From the NCBI RefSeq assembly GCF_009469615.1, contig NZ_SSXX01000002.1:269501-333500 (forward strand): DNA of 64,000 nt, given 5' to 3'. Source of the DNA: Dechloromonas sp. H13 (GTDB taxonomy: Bacteria > Pseudomonadota > Gammaproteobacteria > Burkholderiales > Rhodocyclaceae). A model generated the notes under the pieces. That model did not search any database and was not told where the DNA came from. It saw only the letters and a list, made by a program, of their open reading frames with translations. Below are positions 29,001-39,376 of this stretch, piece after piece (position 1 is the first letter of the stretch; each line of letters opens with the position of its first letter). The position numbers and the translations under genes were made by a program.

Positions 29001-29193
29001 TCGGCGCGGCGACGGTGCGCGCCAGCGTTTCGGCCGAGGCGCCCGGGTAGGTGGCGGTGATCATCACCGTCGGCGGGGCGATCTGCGGATACTGGGCGAT
29101 CGGCAGCACCTGCGAGGCGACCAGCCCGGCGATGACGATGATGATCGAGACGACCGAGGCGAAGATCGGCCGGTTGATGAAGAATTTCGACAT
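26068..29193 (-). CDS. RND multidrug efflux permease (AcrB/MexB family)
   Basis: 1041 residues, the normal HAE1 length. N-terminus MSKFFINRPIFASVVSI, the proton-relay pair in VDDAIVVLENVERL (Asp-Asp of helix 4), and periplasmic porter repeats are all intact. It exports lipophilic drugs, bile-like compounds and solvents by proton antiport, with the adaptor and outer-membrane factor encoded next to it. It begins 9 bp after the adaptor gene stop. Confidence 0.96.
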   Translation of the reverse strand: MSKFFINRPIFASVVSIIIVIAGLVASQVLPIAQYPQIAPPTVMITATYPGASAETLARTVAAPIEEQLNGVENLSYFTSSASANGTVSITATFEVGTNVDIASVNVNNRVKAAEPRLPEEVRRNGVIVQKRSNDILQVVALDSEKGRYNTLFLSNYASLNIVDELKRVKGVGDVTIFGAQDYSMRVWLKPDRMAQLGLTTSDVSNAIKIQNAQNAAGKIGQEPAPGDQQLVYTVTAKGRLLTPEEFGNIVIRASGPGGVLRLKDIARIELGAYSYDQQVTLDGQPTIAMGVFLQTGANALEVAEKVRGKMEELKKKFPEGMGYVIPFDTTRFVSASINEVVKTLVEAMLLVLAVVFIFLQNWRATLIPMVAVPISLIGTFAGLWLFGFSINTLTLFAMVLAIGIVVDDAIVVLENVERLMSEEKLPPRQAAIKGMREVQGAVIATTLVLVAVFVPVAFLGGIAGQLYKQFAVTVAVSVALSSVVALTLTPALCAVVLKVQHGENKFFAPFNRLFERLTRAYIGVVRLTLKHSIVVALLFALVIGSVVAFFRVIPGSFVPAEDQGYLISALMLPDGATLKRTATTGENMRQMVAADPAVKHTFVVSGFDLIGGGNKPNAGTMFIPLHDWSEREAKAQDLAGKFMGFGMMQPDGLGLVFNPPPIMGLGTAGGFEVYVQNRVDGDARKLDEVVKNFMAELQKHPEFTRVSTFFRPTVPQLFVEVDEPKALALGIPLDSVYLTLQSTMGALYVNDFNKAGRVYRVQLQAEADYRMKPEDIGKVYVRSATSNAMIPLSAIASVKRVVGPEQVERFNGFVAAKVMGDSKPGVSSGDAIKIVEEVAAATLPTGYEISWTGQAFQEKRSAGSSFQAFAFAIIMVFLILAAQYEKWSLPLAVVMAVPFALIGALTAIWVRGMPNDIYFQIGLVVLIGLASKNAILIVEFAAQKYAEGKSVVDAALEGARLRFRPIIMTSLAFVLGVFPLVKATGAGAAARQSMGTGVFGGMLAATFIATLFIPLFFKWLERGEQKLPAGDEHADQTEEN

Positions 29194-29202
29194 GGCCGCT
29201 CC

Positions 29203-30339
29203 CTACTTCTGCGCCGGCTTCGCTGCTTCCGGCGCGCCGGCCGGCGGTGCCGGCGGGTGCGGATCGACCGGCGCGCCGGGCCTGAGCTTCATCAGGTTGT
29301 CGACGATCACCTTGTCGCCGGCCTTGAGGCCGTCGAGGACGATCCAGTCCTTGCCGAACCACTCGCCGGTCTTCACCGGGCGCGGCGCCACCTTGTTCTC
29401 GGCGTCGGCGGTCATCACCAGGTTGCCCTGCTCGCTCTGGATCACCGCGCTCTGCGGCACCAGGAAAATGCCGTCCTGCTCGCCGGCGAGCAGGCGGATG
29501 CGCACGAACTGGCCGGGCAGCAGGCGGCCGTCCGTATTCCTGAATTCGGCGCGCAACTGGCGGGTGCCCAGCGTCGGGTCGATGGTGCTGGCCAGAAAGT
29601 TCAGCTTGCCCTTGACCGGGGAGACGCTGCCGTCCGGCAAAACCAGTTCGACGCCGGTCACCGTGTCCGGTGTCAGGCGACCGCCCGGCAGACGCTCGGC
29701 TTCGTTGGTTGACATGCTGAAGCGCACCCACATCGGGTCGTTCTGGTAGACCGAGGTCAGCAGGCTGTCGGCGCCGACGCTCACCAGGTTGCCGACCGAC
29801 TTGGCGGCGCGTCCGGAAACGCCGTCCACCGGCGCTGTGACGGTGGTCCACGACAGATTCAGCTGCGCCTGGCGCAGGGCTGCCTGGGCCAGTTCATTGG
29901 CGCTGATCGCGTCATCGTATTCCTTGCGGCTGACGCCCTGGATGTCGACCAGCTTCTTCAGCCGCGCCAGTTCCCGTGCCGCCTGGTCAGCCTTGGCCTT
30001 GGCCTCGGCATGGGCGATCTCGTAGGGCGCGCGGTCGATCTGGAACAGCGGCTGGCCGGCCTTGACCGGCATCCCTTCCTGGTACAGCTGCTTCATCAGG
30101 ATGCCGCCGACGCGGGCGCGCACTTCGGTTTCCTTGGCCCCTTCGGTCTGGGCGACGATCTCGACCGCGTTCGGCACGCTGCGCGGCTGCATCTCCAGCA
30201 CCGTGACCGGCAGCGCGCCGCCTGCCTTGGGCGGCGCTTCCGTCTTGGAACAGGCGCCGAGCAGCAACGCGGCGCTTACCAGAGCGGGAAGCAGCAGGGC
30301 ATTCGGGAAACAGTGCGGGAGGGCGTGGGATGAGGGCAT
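29203..30339 (-). CDS. RND efflux periplasmic adaptor (AcrA/MexA family)
   Basis: 378 residues with a lipoprotein signal (LLLGACSK). Lipoyl/hairpin segments VRARVGGILMKQLYQEGMPV and GQPLFQIDRAPYE, and the beta-barrel region (GRLLPGQFVRIRL), are typical adaptors. The Pro/Ala-rich C-terminus (HPPAPPAGAPEAAKPAQK) is ordinary for the family. It is first in the operon; the mRNA leader from the AcrR-regulated promoter is about 60 nt. Confidence 0.95.
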   Translation of the reverse strand: MPSSHALPHCFPNALLLPALVSAALLLGACSKTEAPPKAGGALPVTVLEMQPRSVPNAVEIVAQTEGAKETEVRARVGGILMKQLYQEGMPVKAGQPLFQIDRAPYEIAHAEAKAKADQAARELARLKKLVDIQGVSRKEYDDAISANELAQAALRQAQLNLSWTTVTAPVDGVSGRAAKSVGNLVSVGADSLLTSVYQNDPMWVRFSMSTNEAERLPGGRLTPDTVTGVELVLPDGSVSPVKGKLNFLASTIDPTLGTRQLRAEFRNTDGRLLPGQFVRIRLLAGEQDGIFLVPQSAVIQSEQGNLVMTADAENKVAPRPVKTGEWFGKDWIVLDGLKAGDKVIVDNLMKLRPGAPVDPHPPAPPAGAPEAAKPAQK

Positions 30340-30402
30340 GTCGGGGCTCCGGAAGTGGCTTTCGGTCAGGGCCGCGCGGCCCGCAGGATTGACGATGGGC
30401 GG

Positions 30403-30432
30403 ATTTTACATACATTCGTGTATGTATGTAAA
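30403..30432 (-). promoter_or_regulatory. Promoter of the RND efflux operon
   Basis: On the reverse strand TTTACA (30432-30427) and TAAAAT (30408-30403) are separated by 18 bases, a good sigma-70 pair. The AcrR-type operator fills the spacer. Transcription would start near 30396, upstream of the adaptor gene. Confidence 0.72.
30407..30430. promoter_or_regulatory. AcrR-type operator
   Basis: A 24-bp near-palindrome with arms TACATACAT and ATGTATGTA. It differs at only two central bases from the E. coli acrAB AcrR operator as I recall it. It lies exactly between the -35 and -10 of the pump promoter, where binding would block polymerase. Confidence 0.82.
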
Positions 30433-30577
30433 TAACGAAATGCGATTTTTCGCGACGCCATGCTGCCGGCTGTCACCGGGCGGCCGGTTTTGCCGCACAG
30501 AGAGGACTTCGCCTGCCCGGAAAACGGGGTGCCTGCCGGCTACCGGCCAGGGGGCGGCGTGGTATTTGGCATGGTGC

Positions 30578-30605
30578 TTCACGCCGCCGGATCGGGCGCT
30601 ATAAT
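30578..30605 (+). promoter_or_regulatory. Candidate promoter of the ugpB-like gene
   Basis: TTCACG (30578-30583), 16 bases, then a perfect TATAAT (30600-30605). The ATG follows about 28 bases downstream, after a CTGGAG ribosome site. Confidence 0.5.
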
Positions 30606-30632
30606 CCAAATTTTTCGCCCCCTGGAGTACCT

Positions 30633-31934
30633 ATGTCGCATTCCCTTCGCCCCCTGGTGATCGCCGTCGGCCTGGCCCTGGCCTTTCCTGCGCTGGCTGC
30701 CAAGCCTGCCGCCAAGCCTGCCCCCAAACAGGAAGCTGCCCCGACTGCCACCGCGGCCGAATTCGAACTGGCGCACAACCTGAGCGCCGATGGCGAGAAG
30801 AGCCTGCAGGCGTTCGTCGACCGCTTCAACAAGGAAACCGGCAGCAACCTGAAGCTGGTGCGGCTCGAGAAGGGCGACAAGCCGGCCGGCCTGAATCTGG
30901 TGCGTCGCCAGGAGATGAGCGAGGTGCTCAGCCAGGCGAAGTATTTCGTTCCGCTGCACGAGATGATGGCCAAGGCAGGCGTCAAGCTGGATACCAGCGG
31001 CCTGTCCACCGATCTCAAGGCCAATGTCGTCGATGCCAAGGGCCGCCTGGTCGCCTTGCCGGTGCTCTACTCGACCCCCGTGCTGTTCTACAACAAGAAC
31101 GCCTTCCGCAAGGCACGGCTGGACCCGGATCAGCCGCCGAAGACCTGGTTCGAAATGCAGGGCATGCTCGACAAGCTGCAGGATGCCGGCTACGCCTGCC
31201 CCTACACCACGGCGTGGCCGGTCTGGGTGCATGTCGACAACGTCAGCGCCGTTTCCGGGCTGCCGGCGACGGACAAGGGCCAGCTGGCCTTCAATGGCCT
31301 GCCTCAGGTCAAGCACGTGGCGATGATGGCGACGTGGACCAAGGCCAACTACTTCAAGCTGTTCGGCCGCGGCGACGAAGCCAGCAAGAAGTTCCATGCC
31401 GGCGAGTGCGCCATGATCACCACCGATTCGCGCGAGCACATCGACTTCCGCGATGCCCGGGGCGTCGAACTGGGCGTCGCGCCGATGCCTTTCCATGACG
31501 ATGTCTATGGCGGCCGCCGGCCGTCCCTGGCCGACGGTGCCTCGCTGTGGGTCGGTGCCGGGCGCTCGCCGGCCGAGTACAAGCAGGCGGCGAAGTTCGT
31601 CTCCTTCCTGCTGGCGCCGGACAACCAGATCGAGCTGGTGCGCAGCTATGGTGGCCTGCCGATGACCGCCGCCGCCCGCGCCGCCGCGCGCAGCAAGCTG
31701 CTGCAGGACGGCGACCAGGCGCTGCAGGCTGCCTACGCGTCGCTGAAGGGCGCGAGCGATACGCCGATGGTCCACGTTTCGGATATCGATCCCCTGCGCG
31801 TCATCGCCAATGAGGAACTCGAACTGGCCTGGTCCGACAAGGAGCCGTCGAAGGCGGCTCTGGACAAGGCGGTGGGGCGCGGCAACGCGGTGCTCGCCGC
31901 CAAGCCGGCGCTGAAGAAGGCGCAGCCCTTCTGA
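30633..31934 (+). CDS. ugpB: UgpB-like ABC transporter substrate-binding protein
   Basis: 433 residues. The signal peptide is cut near FPALAA, followed by a Lys/Ala/Pro-rich linker (KPAAKPAPKQEAAPT). The rest is a family 1 extracellular solute-binding fold: VLYSTPVLFYNKNAFRKA, PKTWFEMQGMLDKLQDAGY and YKQAAKFVSFLLAPDNQ match sn-glycerol-3-phosphate binding proteins. The membrane and ATPase subunits (UgpA, UgpE, UgpC) are not adjacent. The ugpQ gene overlaps its stop, so glycerophosphodiester use is the likely role. Confidence 0.88.
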   Translation: MSHSLRPLVIAVGLALAFPALAAKPAAKPAPKQEAAPTATAAEFELAHNLSADGEKSLQAFVDRFNKETGSNLKLVRLEKGDKPAGLNLVRRQEMSEVLSQAKYFVPLHEMMAKAGVKLDTSGLSTDLKANVVDAKGRLVALPVLYSTPVLFYNKNAFRKARLDPDQPPKTWFEMQGMLDKLQDAGYACPYTTAWPVWVHVDNVSAVSGLPATDKGQLAFNGLPQVKHVAMMATWTKANYFKLFGRGDEASKKFHAGECAMITTDSREHIDFRDARGVELGVAPMPFHDDVYGGRRPSLADGASLWVGAGRSPAEYKQAAKFVSFLLAPDNQIELVRSYGGLPMTAAARAAARSKLLQDGDQALQAAYASLKGASDTPMVHVSDIDPLRVIANEELELAWSDKEPSKAALDKAVGRGNAVLAAKPALKKAQPF

Positions 31935-32638
31935 TGTCGCTTCCGCTGCCGCGCTGGATCGCCCATCGCGGTGGCGGCAGCCTGGCACCCGAGAACACCC
32001 TGGCCGGCATTCGCCTGGCGGCCAGGCTCGGCTACCGGGCGGTCGAATTCGACGTGATGCTCTCGGCCGACGGCACGCCGATCCTGATCCACGACGAAAC
32101 CCTGGAGCGCACGACCGACGGCGCCGGCCGCGTCTGCGACACCCCGGATGCCGTTCTTTTCGCGCTCGATGCCGGCGATGGCGAGCGCATTCCCCGTTTT
32201 GCCGAAGCCGCGGCGCTCTGCCGCGAACTGGGCCTGCTGGCCAATGTCGAGATCAAGCCGGCAACCGGCCACGAGGTGGCGACGGCCGAAGTCGTCGCCG
32301 GGCTCACTGCCGACCTGTGGCGGGGGGCCGAGGTGCAGCCGCTGCTCTCATCGTTTTCCCTCGAAGCGCTCGCCGTGGCCCGCGACCGGGCGCCGGCAAT
32401 TCCGCGCGGCGTCCTGTTCGAGGCGCCGCCGGCCGACTGGCTGGCGCAGCTGCGGCGTCTGCAGGCCGTCTCGCTGCACTGTGACGCCGACCTCCTGCGC
32501 GACGAGGTGCTGGCCGAGGCCCGGGCGCATGACATTCCCGTGCTGTGCTACACGGTCAACGCTCCGGAACAGGCAAAAACGCTCTTCGCGCGCGGCGTCA
32601 GCGCGCTGTTTACCGATCGCCTCGATCTTTTTGCATAG
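31934..32638 (+). CDS. ugpQ: Glycerophosphodiester phosphodiesterase
   Basis: 234 residues. N-terminal GDPD motif WIAHRGGGSLAPENTLAGI, then EFDVMLSADGTPILIHDETLERTTDG, supplies the catalytic His pair and the metal-binding Glu/Asp; NVEIKP provides another metal Glu. No signal peptide, so the enzyme is cytoplasmic as UgpQ is. It hydrolyses glycerophosphodiesters to glycerol 3-phosphate and alcohol. The ATG overlaps the ugpB stop (TGATG). Confidence 0.95.
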   Translation: MSLPLPRWIAHRGGGSLAPENTLAGIRLAARLGYRAVEFDVMLSADGTPILIHDETLERTTDGAGRVCDTPDAVLFALDAGDGERIPRFAEAAALCRELGLLANVEIKPATGHEVATAEVVAGLTADLWRGAEVQPLLSSFSLEALAVARDRAPAIPRGVLFEAPPADWLAQLRRLQAVSLHCDADLLRDEVLAEARAHDIPVLCYTVNAPEQAKTLFARGVSALFTDRLDLFA

Positions 32639-32721
32639 CGGGAAGGCCGGCGGCTGCGAAGCCGGTAGCTTTTTCTCTTAAAATCGAAGGTTTCGAATTA
32701 CCCCCTTGAGGCCGCCAGCCC

Positions 32722-35333
<2,612 letters not shown>

Positions 35334-35337
<4 letters not shown>

Positions 35338-35639
35338 GCAAGGCGCTGTTCGTTCTTCTGCTCGGCCTGGTGGCGGCGGGCGTTCACGCCGCGGAGCTGG
35401 ACCGCACGCCGCTCGAGGCGGTTACGGTCGACGGCGAAAGGGTGCGGCTTTTTCCGAACGGCCGCTGGGAATACGTCGATGCGGCGAAGGCCGCCGCAGC
35501 GCAGCAGAAGGCGGCCGCCTATCCCGAAAACCAGACGCGCCCGGAGGGTGCGCAGGGCGGCCTGTTCGGCGTCGGCCGCACGGTCATGCCGGGCGACAAG
35601 GAGTACAACCGGGGTTCGCTGAATCCCAAGCTGCGCTGA
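35334..35639 (+). CDS. Small exported protein of unknown function
   Basis: 101 residues from a GTG overlapping the alaS stop by four bases. A signal peptide ([20 protein letters not shown]) precedes a short domain with [20 protein letters not shown], a pattern like small SH3-like or DUF3157-type proteins that read as 'operand, then write-up of the last strand'. I do not assign a function. The C-terminus is polar and probably disordered. Overlap with alaS suggests translational coupling. Confidence 0.72.
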
Positions 35640-35643
35640 GTCC

Positions 35644-36135
35644 TTGAGCGACTATCGCTACTGCCCGCAGTGCGGCGCCGGACTGGTACGGCGCGAGGCC
35701 GGCGGGCTGATGCGCCCGACCTGTCCGGATGACGTCTGCGGCTTCGTGCTGTGGGACAACCCGGTGCCGGTCGTCGCGGCGCTCGTCGAGTACGGCGGGC
35801 GCATGCTCCTGGCGCGCAATGTCGCGTGGCCGGAAAAGGCCTTCGGGCTGGTGACCGGCTTCCTCGAGCGCGATGAAACGCCGGACCAGGCGGTGGCGCG
35901 CGAAGTCGCGGAGGAGTTGGGGCTCGCCGCGACGGCGGTCGACCTGATCGGTCTCTATCCTTTCCCGCAGAAGAACCAGCTGCTCATCGCCTACCACGTC
36001 GTGGCGGCGGGGGAGATCGCCCTCAACGAGGAACTGGCCGAGATCCGGTTGATCGAGCCGGAACGTCTGAAAGCCTGGGATTACGGCACCGGCTTCGCGG
36101 TGCGCGACTGGCTGGCGGCGCGCGCCGCCGGCTGA
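35644..36135 (+). CDS. NUDIX hydrolase with N-terminal zinc ribbon
   Basis: 163 residues from a TTG start four bases after the previous stop. N-terminal zinc ribbon CPQCG...CPDDVCG (about residues 7-35), then a Nudix domain with the box GFLERDETPDQAVAREVAEELG split as G-x5-E-x7-REVAEELG. The architecture resembles a shortened NudC-like NADH pyrophosphatase; the SQPWPFPxS motif of NudC is absent (YPFPQKNQ instead), so I call only a Nudix diphosphatase. No strong ribosome site; coupling to the upstream gene is likely. Confidence 0.87.
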   Translation: MSDYRYCPQCGAGLVRREAGGLMRPTCPDDVCGFVLWDNPVPVVAALVEYGGRMLLARNVAWPEKAFGLVTGFLERDETPDQAVAREVAEELGLAATAVDLIGLYPFPQKNQLLIAYHVVAAGEIALNEELAEIRLIEPERLKAWDYGTGFAVRDWLAARAAG

Positions 36136-36146
36136 CTTGGGCCGGG

Positions 36147-36503
36147 TCAGCTCGTCAGGCGCTGGTCCGGCGCATGTGCCGGTTCGCTTTCACGTACCGC
36201 TTCGCCTTCGATGATGTAGCCGTCGGCGGGGCGTCGTTCGGTGTACGCGCCCTGCTGCCTTTGCGCCGCCATCTGTTCGCGGATCTGGCGGCGCACGGCA
36301 CGCGTCTTCCACCAGAACCAGGTGCCGGCGACGACGGCGCCGACTGCGACGACGGCCAAGGCGACCAGCGAAAACATGAAGGCGGCGATCATCATGATCG
36401 TCCCCAGCACGAAGGCCGCGACCTTGGCCAACGGACCCGGCGGCGGGCCGCCGAGGCTGGTGTGGAACTGGCGGAATTTCAGTGATTCTTCAGACGTGTT
36501 CAT
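36147..36503 (-). CDS. Small inner-membrane protein of unknown function
   Basis: 118 residues from the ATG at 36503, preceded by GGGAAAG; an upstream in-frame start at 36542 would add 13 residues. A single long hydrophobic stretch or a tight hairpin (about 27-63: FVLGTIMMIAAFMFSLVALAVVAVGAVVAG) is followed by WFWWKTRAVRRQIREQM and a polar tail. No family recognised. It is convergent with the Nudix gene and follows the phosphomannomutase gene on the same strand. Confidence 0.74.
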   Translation of the reverse strand: MNTSEESLKFRQFHTSLGGPPPGPLAKVAAFVLGTIMMIAAFMFSLVALAVVAVGAVVAGTWFWWKTRAVRRQIREQMAAQRQQGAYTERRPADGYIIEGEAVRESEPAHAPDQRLTS

Positions 36504-36547
36504 CGCTTTCCCGAATGTGTGTCCCGATTGCAGCATACCCATTCTAG

Positions 36548-36583
36548 CGACAGTCGCGCCGACCGATTGTGGCGCGACTGTCG
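36548..36583. terminator. Strong hairpin between the membrane protein and phosphomannomutase genes
   Basis: A perfect 13-bp stem, CGACAGTCGCGCC against GGCGCGACTGTCG, with a 10-base loop. On the + strand it is followed by TTGTTTTG; on the reverse strand, the direction of the genes, no U run follows. It probably ends or stabilises the phosphomannomutase transcript. Confidence 0.6.
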
Positions 36584-36605
36584 TTGTTTTGTAACGCGGC
36601 GGACG

Positions 36606-37982
36606 TCAGAACGGCAGCTGGATGCCCGGCCAGACGGCGGTCAATGCCTGGCGGAAGCCGGCCTGGATGCGTTCCAGCGCGGCGGCGTCGTCGGCCTCGA
36701 AGCGCAGCACGACGACCGGCGTCGTGTTCGACGGGCGGGCGAGGCCGAAGCCGTCGGCGTATTCGACACGGACGCCATCGATGGTGATGATCTCGGCGGC
36801 GCCGGCAAAACTGCCTTGGGCCTTGAGCTTGTCGATCAGCGCGAAGGGTTCGCCTTCGGCCATCTTGATGTTGAGCTCCGGGGTCGACGGCGAATTCGGC
36901 AGCGCCTTCAGCGGCGCATTGACGTCGGTTGCACGCGACAGGATTTCCAGCAGGCGGGCGCCGGTATACAGGCCGTCGTCGAAGCCGTACCAGCGCTCCT
37001 TGAAGAAGGTGTGGCCGGACATCTCGCCGGCCAGGGGGGCGCCGGTTTCCTTGAGCTTGGCCTTGACCAGTGCGTGGCCGGTGTTCCACATCAGCGGCAC
37101 GCCGCCGTGCTTTTTGATCCACGGGGCGAGCAGGCGGGTGCACTTGACGTCGTAGATGATCTGGCCGCCCGGTACGCGTGACAGGACATCGGCGGCGAAG
37201 AGCATCAGCTGGCGGTCGGGGTAGATGATCTCGCCGTCCTTGGTGACGACGCCGAGGCGGTCACCGTCGCCGTCGAAGGCGATGCCGATCTCGGCATCGG
37301 TTTCCTGGAGGGCCTTGATGACATCGGCGAGGTTTTCCGGCTTCGACGGGTCCGGGTGATGGTTGGGGAAGTTGCCATCGACCTCGCAGTAGAGCGGGAC
37401 GATCTCGCAGCCGAGGCGCCGGAACAGTTCGGGGGCGACCGCGCCGGCGACGCCGTTGCCGCAGTCCATGACGATCTTCAGCGGGCGGGCGAGCTTGACG
37501 TCGGCGACGATCTTGTCGACGTAGGCGGTCTTGACGTCGGCGTTGCGGCGCGTTCCCTGGCCGTGCTTCAGGTCGCCGGATTCGATGCGGCGCCTGAGAT
37601 CCTGAATGGCGTCGAGCGCCAGCGTCGTGCCGCCGATGACCATCTTGAGGCCGTTGTAGTCCGGCGGGTTGTGGCTGCCGGTGACCGAGACGCAGGAATT
37701 GCAGCCGAGTTCGTAGGCGGCGAAGTAGGTGACCGGCGTCGGTACGCAGCCGACGTCGATGGCATCGCAGCCCGCCGCGCAGATGCCGTCCATCAGTGCG
37801 CCGGCCAGCTCGGGGCCGGACAGGCGGCCGTCGCGGCCGACGGCGATGGCGGTCTGCCCCTGTTCGACGGCGAGCGAGCCGAGGGCGTGGCCGATCTGCC
37901 GGACGACACCGGCGGTCAGCGATTTGTCGACGATGCCACGGATATCGTAGGCCTTGAAAATTTCGGCGGGAAGTTGGGTCAT
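36606..37982 (-). CDS. algC: Phosphomannomutase/phosphoglucomutase
   Basis: 458 residues. Starts IFKAYDIRGIVD, phosphoserine motif TGSHNPPDYNG (about 103-113), metal loop DGDGDRLG (about 242-249), sugar-binding GEMSGHTFF and C-terminal phosphate-binding RPSNTTP. These are the AlgC-type bifunctional mutases that supply mannose 1-phosphate or glucose 1-phosphate for LPS and exopolysaccharides. The nearby waaF fits envelope polysaccharide synthesis. Confidence 0.94.
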   Translation of the reverse strand: MTQLPAEIFKAYDIRGIVDKSLTAGVVRQIGHALGSLAVEQGQTAIAVGRDGRLSGPELAGALMDGICAAGCDAIDVGCVPTPVTYFAAYELGCNSCVSVTGSHNPPDYNGLKMVIGGTTLALDAIQDLRRRIESGDLKHGQGTRRNADVKTAYVDKIVADVKLARPLKIVMDCGNGVAGAVAPELFRRLGCEIVPLYCEVDGNFPNHHPDPSKPENLADVIKALQETDAEIGIAFDGDGDRLGVVTKDGEIIYPDRQLMLFAADVLSRVPGGQIIYDVKCTRLLAPWIKKHGGVPLMWNTGHALVKAKLKETGAPLAGEMSGHTFFKERWYGFDDGLYTGARLLEILSRATDVNAPLKALPNSPSTPELNIKMAEGEPFALIDKLKAQGSFAGAAEIITIDGVRVEYADGFGLARPSNTTPVVVLRFEADDAAALERIQAGFRQALTAVWPGIQLPF

Positions 37983-37991
37983 GATGTTTGC

Positions 37992-38948
37992 CTATGACGT
38001 TTCATAAAGGAAGAAGTGTAAGAGTCTTTGCGGCAGCCAGTCCAGATTTCCCGGGAAGGCGCCGCTGACGAAGCCGACATGACCGCCGCCCGCCGGTTGT
38101 TCGAGACGGACCGAAGGGCCGGCGTCGGTAGCGGTGGGCAGGTAGGTGGCGGGCAAAAACGGGTCGTTTTTCGGGTTGACCGCAAGCGCCGGCACGGCGA
38201 TCGATTTCAGCCAGGGCTTGGCCGAGGCGCGTTGCCAGTAGTCGTCGGCGCCGGCGAAGCCATGCACGGGGGCGGTGACGGCATCGTCGAACTGGTGGAG
38301 GTTGATCGCCGCCAGCATGCGCGCCTCGTCGAAGAGACCGGGAAACTGGCGCAGGCGGGCGGCCGAGACGGCTTTCAGCGTCTTCAGGAAATACTGGGTG
38401 TAGACGCGATTGAAGCCGCGCGCCAGGTGGTGGCCGCAGGCGGCGAGGTCGAGCGGGGCGCAGAGGGCGGCAACGCCGGTGACCAGTTCGCCGGCCGCCG
38501 CGCCGCGCTCGCCCGCCCACTTGAGCAGGGCGTTGCCGCCGAGCGAGACGCCGGCGGCGTGCAGCGGCCGGCCGCCGTGGGCGGTGCGGAGGCGGTGCAG
38601 GATCCAGTCGATTTCCTCGGCGTCGCCGGAGTGATAGGCGCGCGGGCGGCGGTTGAGTTCGCCGGAGCAGCCGCGAAAGTGCGGCAGGGCGAGCCGCCAG
38701 CCGGCCTTCCTGCAGGCGTGCGCGGTGCTCAGCGCGTAATGGCTGGCGGAGCTGCCTTCGAGGCCGTGGAAGAGCACGAGCAGGGAAGAGCGTGGCGGGC
38801 CGTCGACCCAATCGACATCGATGAAATCGCCGTCCGGCGTATCCCAGCGTTCGCGCCGGAGCTTGATCGGCGCCTGCCGGATCAGCTTCGGCCAGATGGT
38901 CTGGGCATGCCCGCCGGGCAGCCAGGCGGGGGCATGGTAGGGTTTCAA
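37992..38948 (-). CDS. yheT: YheT-family alpha/beta hydrolase
   Basis: 318 residues. HLxT-like PGGHAQTIWPKL at the N-terminus, DGDFIDVDW, LFHGLEGSSASHYA, HFRGCSGELNRRPRAYHSG, and nucleophile elbow GVSLGGNALLKW identify the YheT/ABHD1-3 family. The catalytic Ser is in GVSLGGN. Physiological substrate is unknown; a lipid or ester is likely. The start is TTG at 38948, whose bases overlap the TGA of the upstream gene (TTGA), so it is translated by coupling. Confidence 0.9.
   Translation of the reverse strand: MKPYHAPAWLPGGHAQTIWPKLIRQAPIKLRRERWDTPDGDFIDVDWVDGPPRSSLLVLFHGLEGSSASHYALSTAHACRKAGWRLALPHFRGCSGELNRRPRAYHSGDAEEIDWILHRLRTAHGGRPLHAAGVSLGGNALLKWAGERGAAAGELVTGVAALCAPLDLAACGHHLARGFNRVYTQYFLKTLKAVSAARLRQFPGLFDEARMLAAINLHQFDDAVTAPVHGFAGADDYWQRASAKPWLKSIAVPALAVNPKNDPFLPATYLPTATDAGPSVRLEQPAGGGHVGFVSGAFPGNLDWLPQRLLHFFLYETS
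38175..38185 (+). repeat. GTTGACCGCAA word, copy 6
   Basis: Exact copy antisense inside yheT, where the gene reads Ala-Val-Asn. It shares 17 bases with copy 3, which is read in the other orientation. Confidence 0.6.
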
Positions 38949-39376
38949 TGCAGAGTGTGCGGGACGGCCTCGGCCATCGCCTGGTGGCTGTCGTCGGCGG
39001 CCGAGGCATGGCGGCTGACCAGGCGCCAGCCGTGGGCGCCGCGGGCATAGGTGTGGGTGACGTGCAGTGGGCCGTGCGGGCTGGGGTCGTCGCCGACGAA
39101 GAGGATTTCGGTCAGGTGGTGGATGGCCAGCACCGAGCCCTGCCAGTGGGCGACCGATTCGGCCTGCACGCGAATGCGGGCATTGGAAAAGATGCTGCGC
39201 CAGCTTTCGCGGATCGGCACGATGCCGAGCAGGCGGACGCCGGTCGGATGCACGCACAGGGTTTCCTCGTCCTCGGCCCAGAGCTGGATCAGCAGGTCGG
39301 CGTCGCCCTTCTGCACGGCCTCGTAGAAGGCCTGTTCGATGTCTTCGGGCGAGGCGTAATTGGCGGGTTTGCTCAT
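38945..39376 (-). CDS. NTF2-like/SnoaL-fold protein
   Basis: 143 residues from the ATG at 39376. The pattern ASPEDIEQAFYEAVQKGDADLLIQLWAEDEETLCVHPTG, followed by a C-terminal strand set (HVTHTYARGAHGWRLVSRHAS), is the cystatin-like NTF2/DUF4440 fold. Members range from isomerases to small ligand-binding proteins; no catalytic site is clear here. ATGA overlap with waaF upstream and TTGA overlap with yheT downstream make a three-gene coupled string. Confidence 0.82.
   Translation of the reverse strand: MSKPANYASPEDIEQAFYEAVQKGDADLLIQLWAEDEETLCVHPTGVRLLGIVPIRESWRSIFSNARIRVQAESVAHWQGSVLAIHHLTEILFVGDDPSPHGPLHVTHTYARGAHGWRLVSRHASAADDSHQAMAEAVPHTLH

Noticed and set aside
27598-29712. 704-codon forward frame antisense to the RND pump genes
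   Set aside because: Asp/Arg/Gln-rich low-complexity translation with no motif; both AcrB and AcrA homologues on the other strand are full length.
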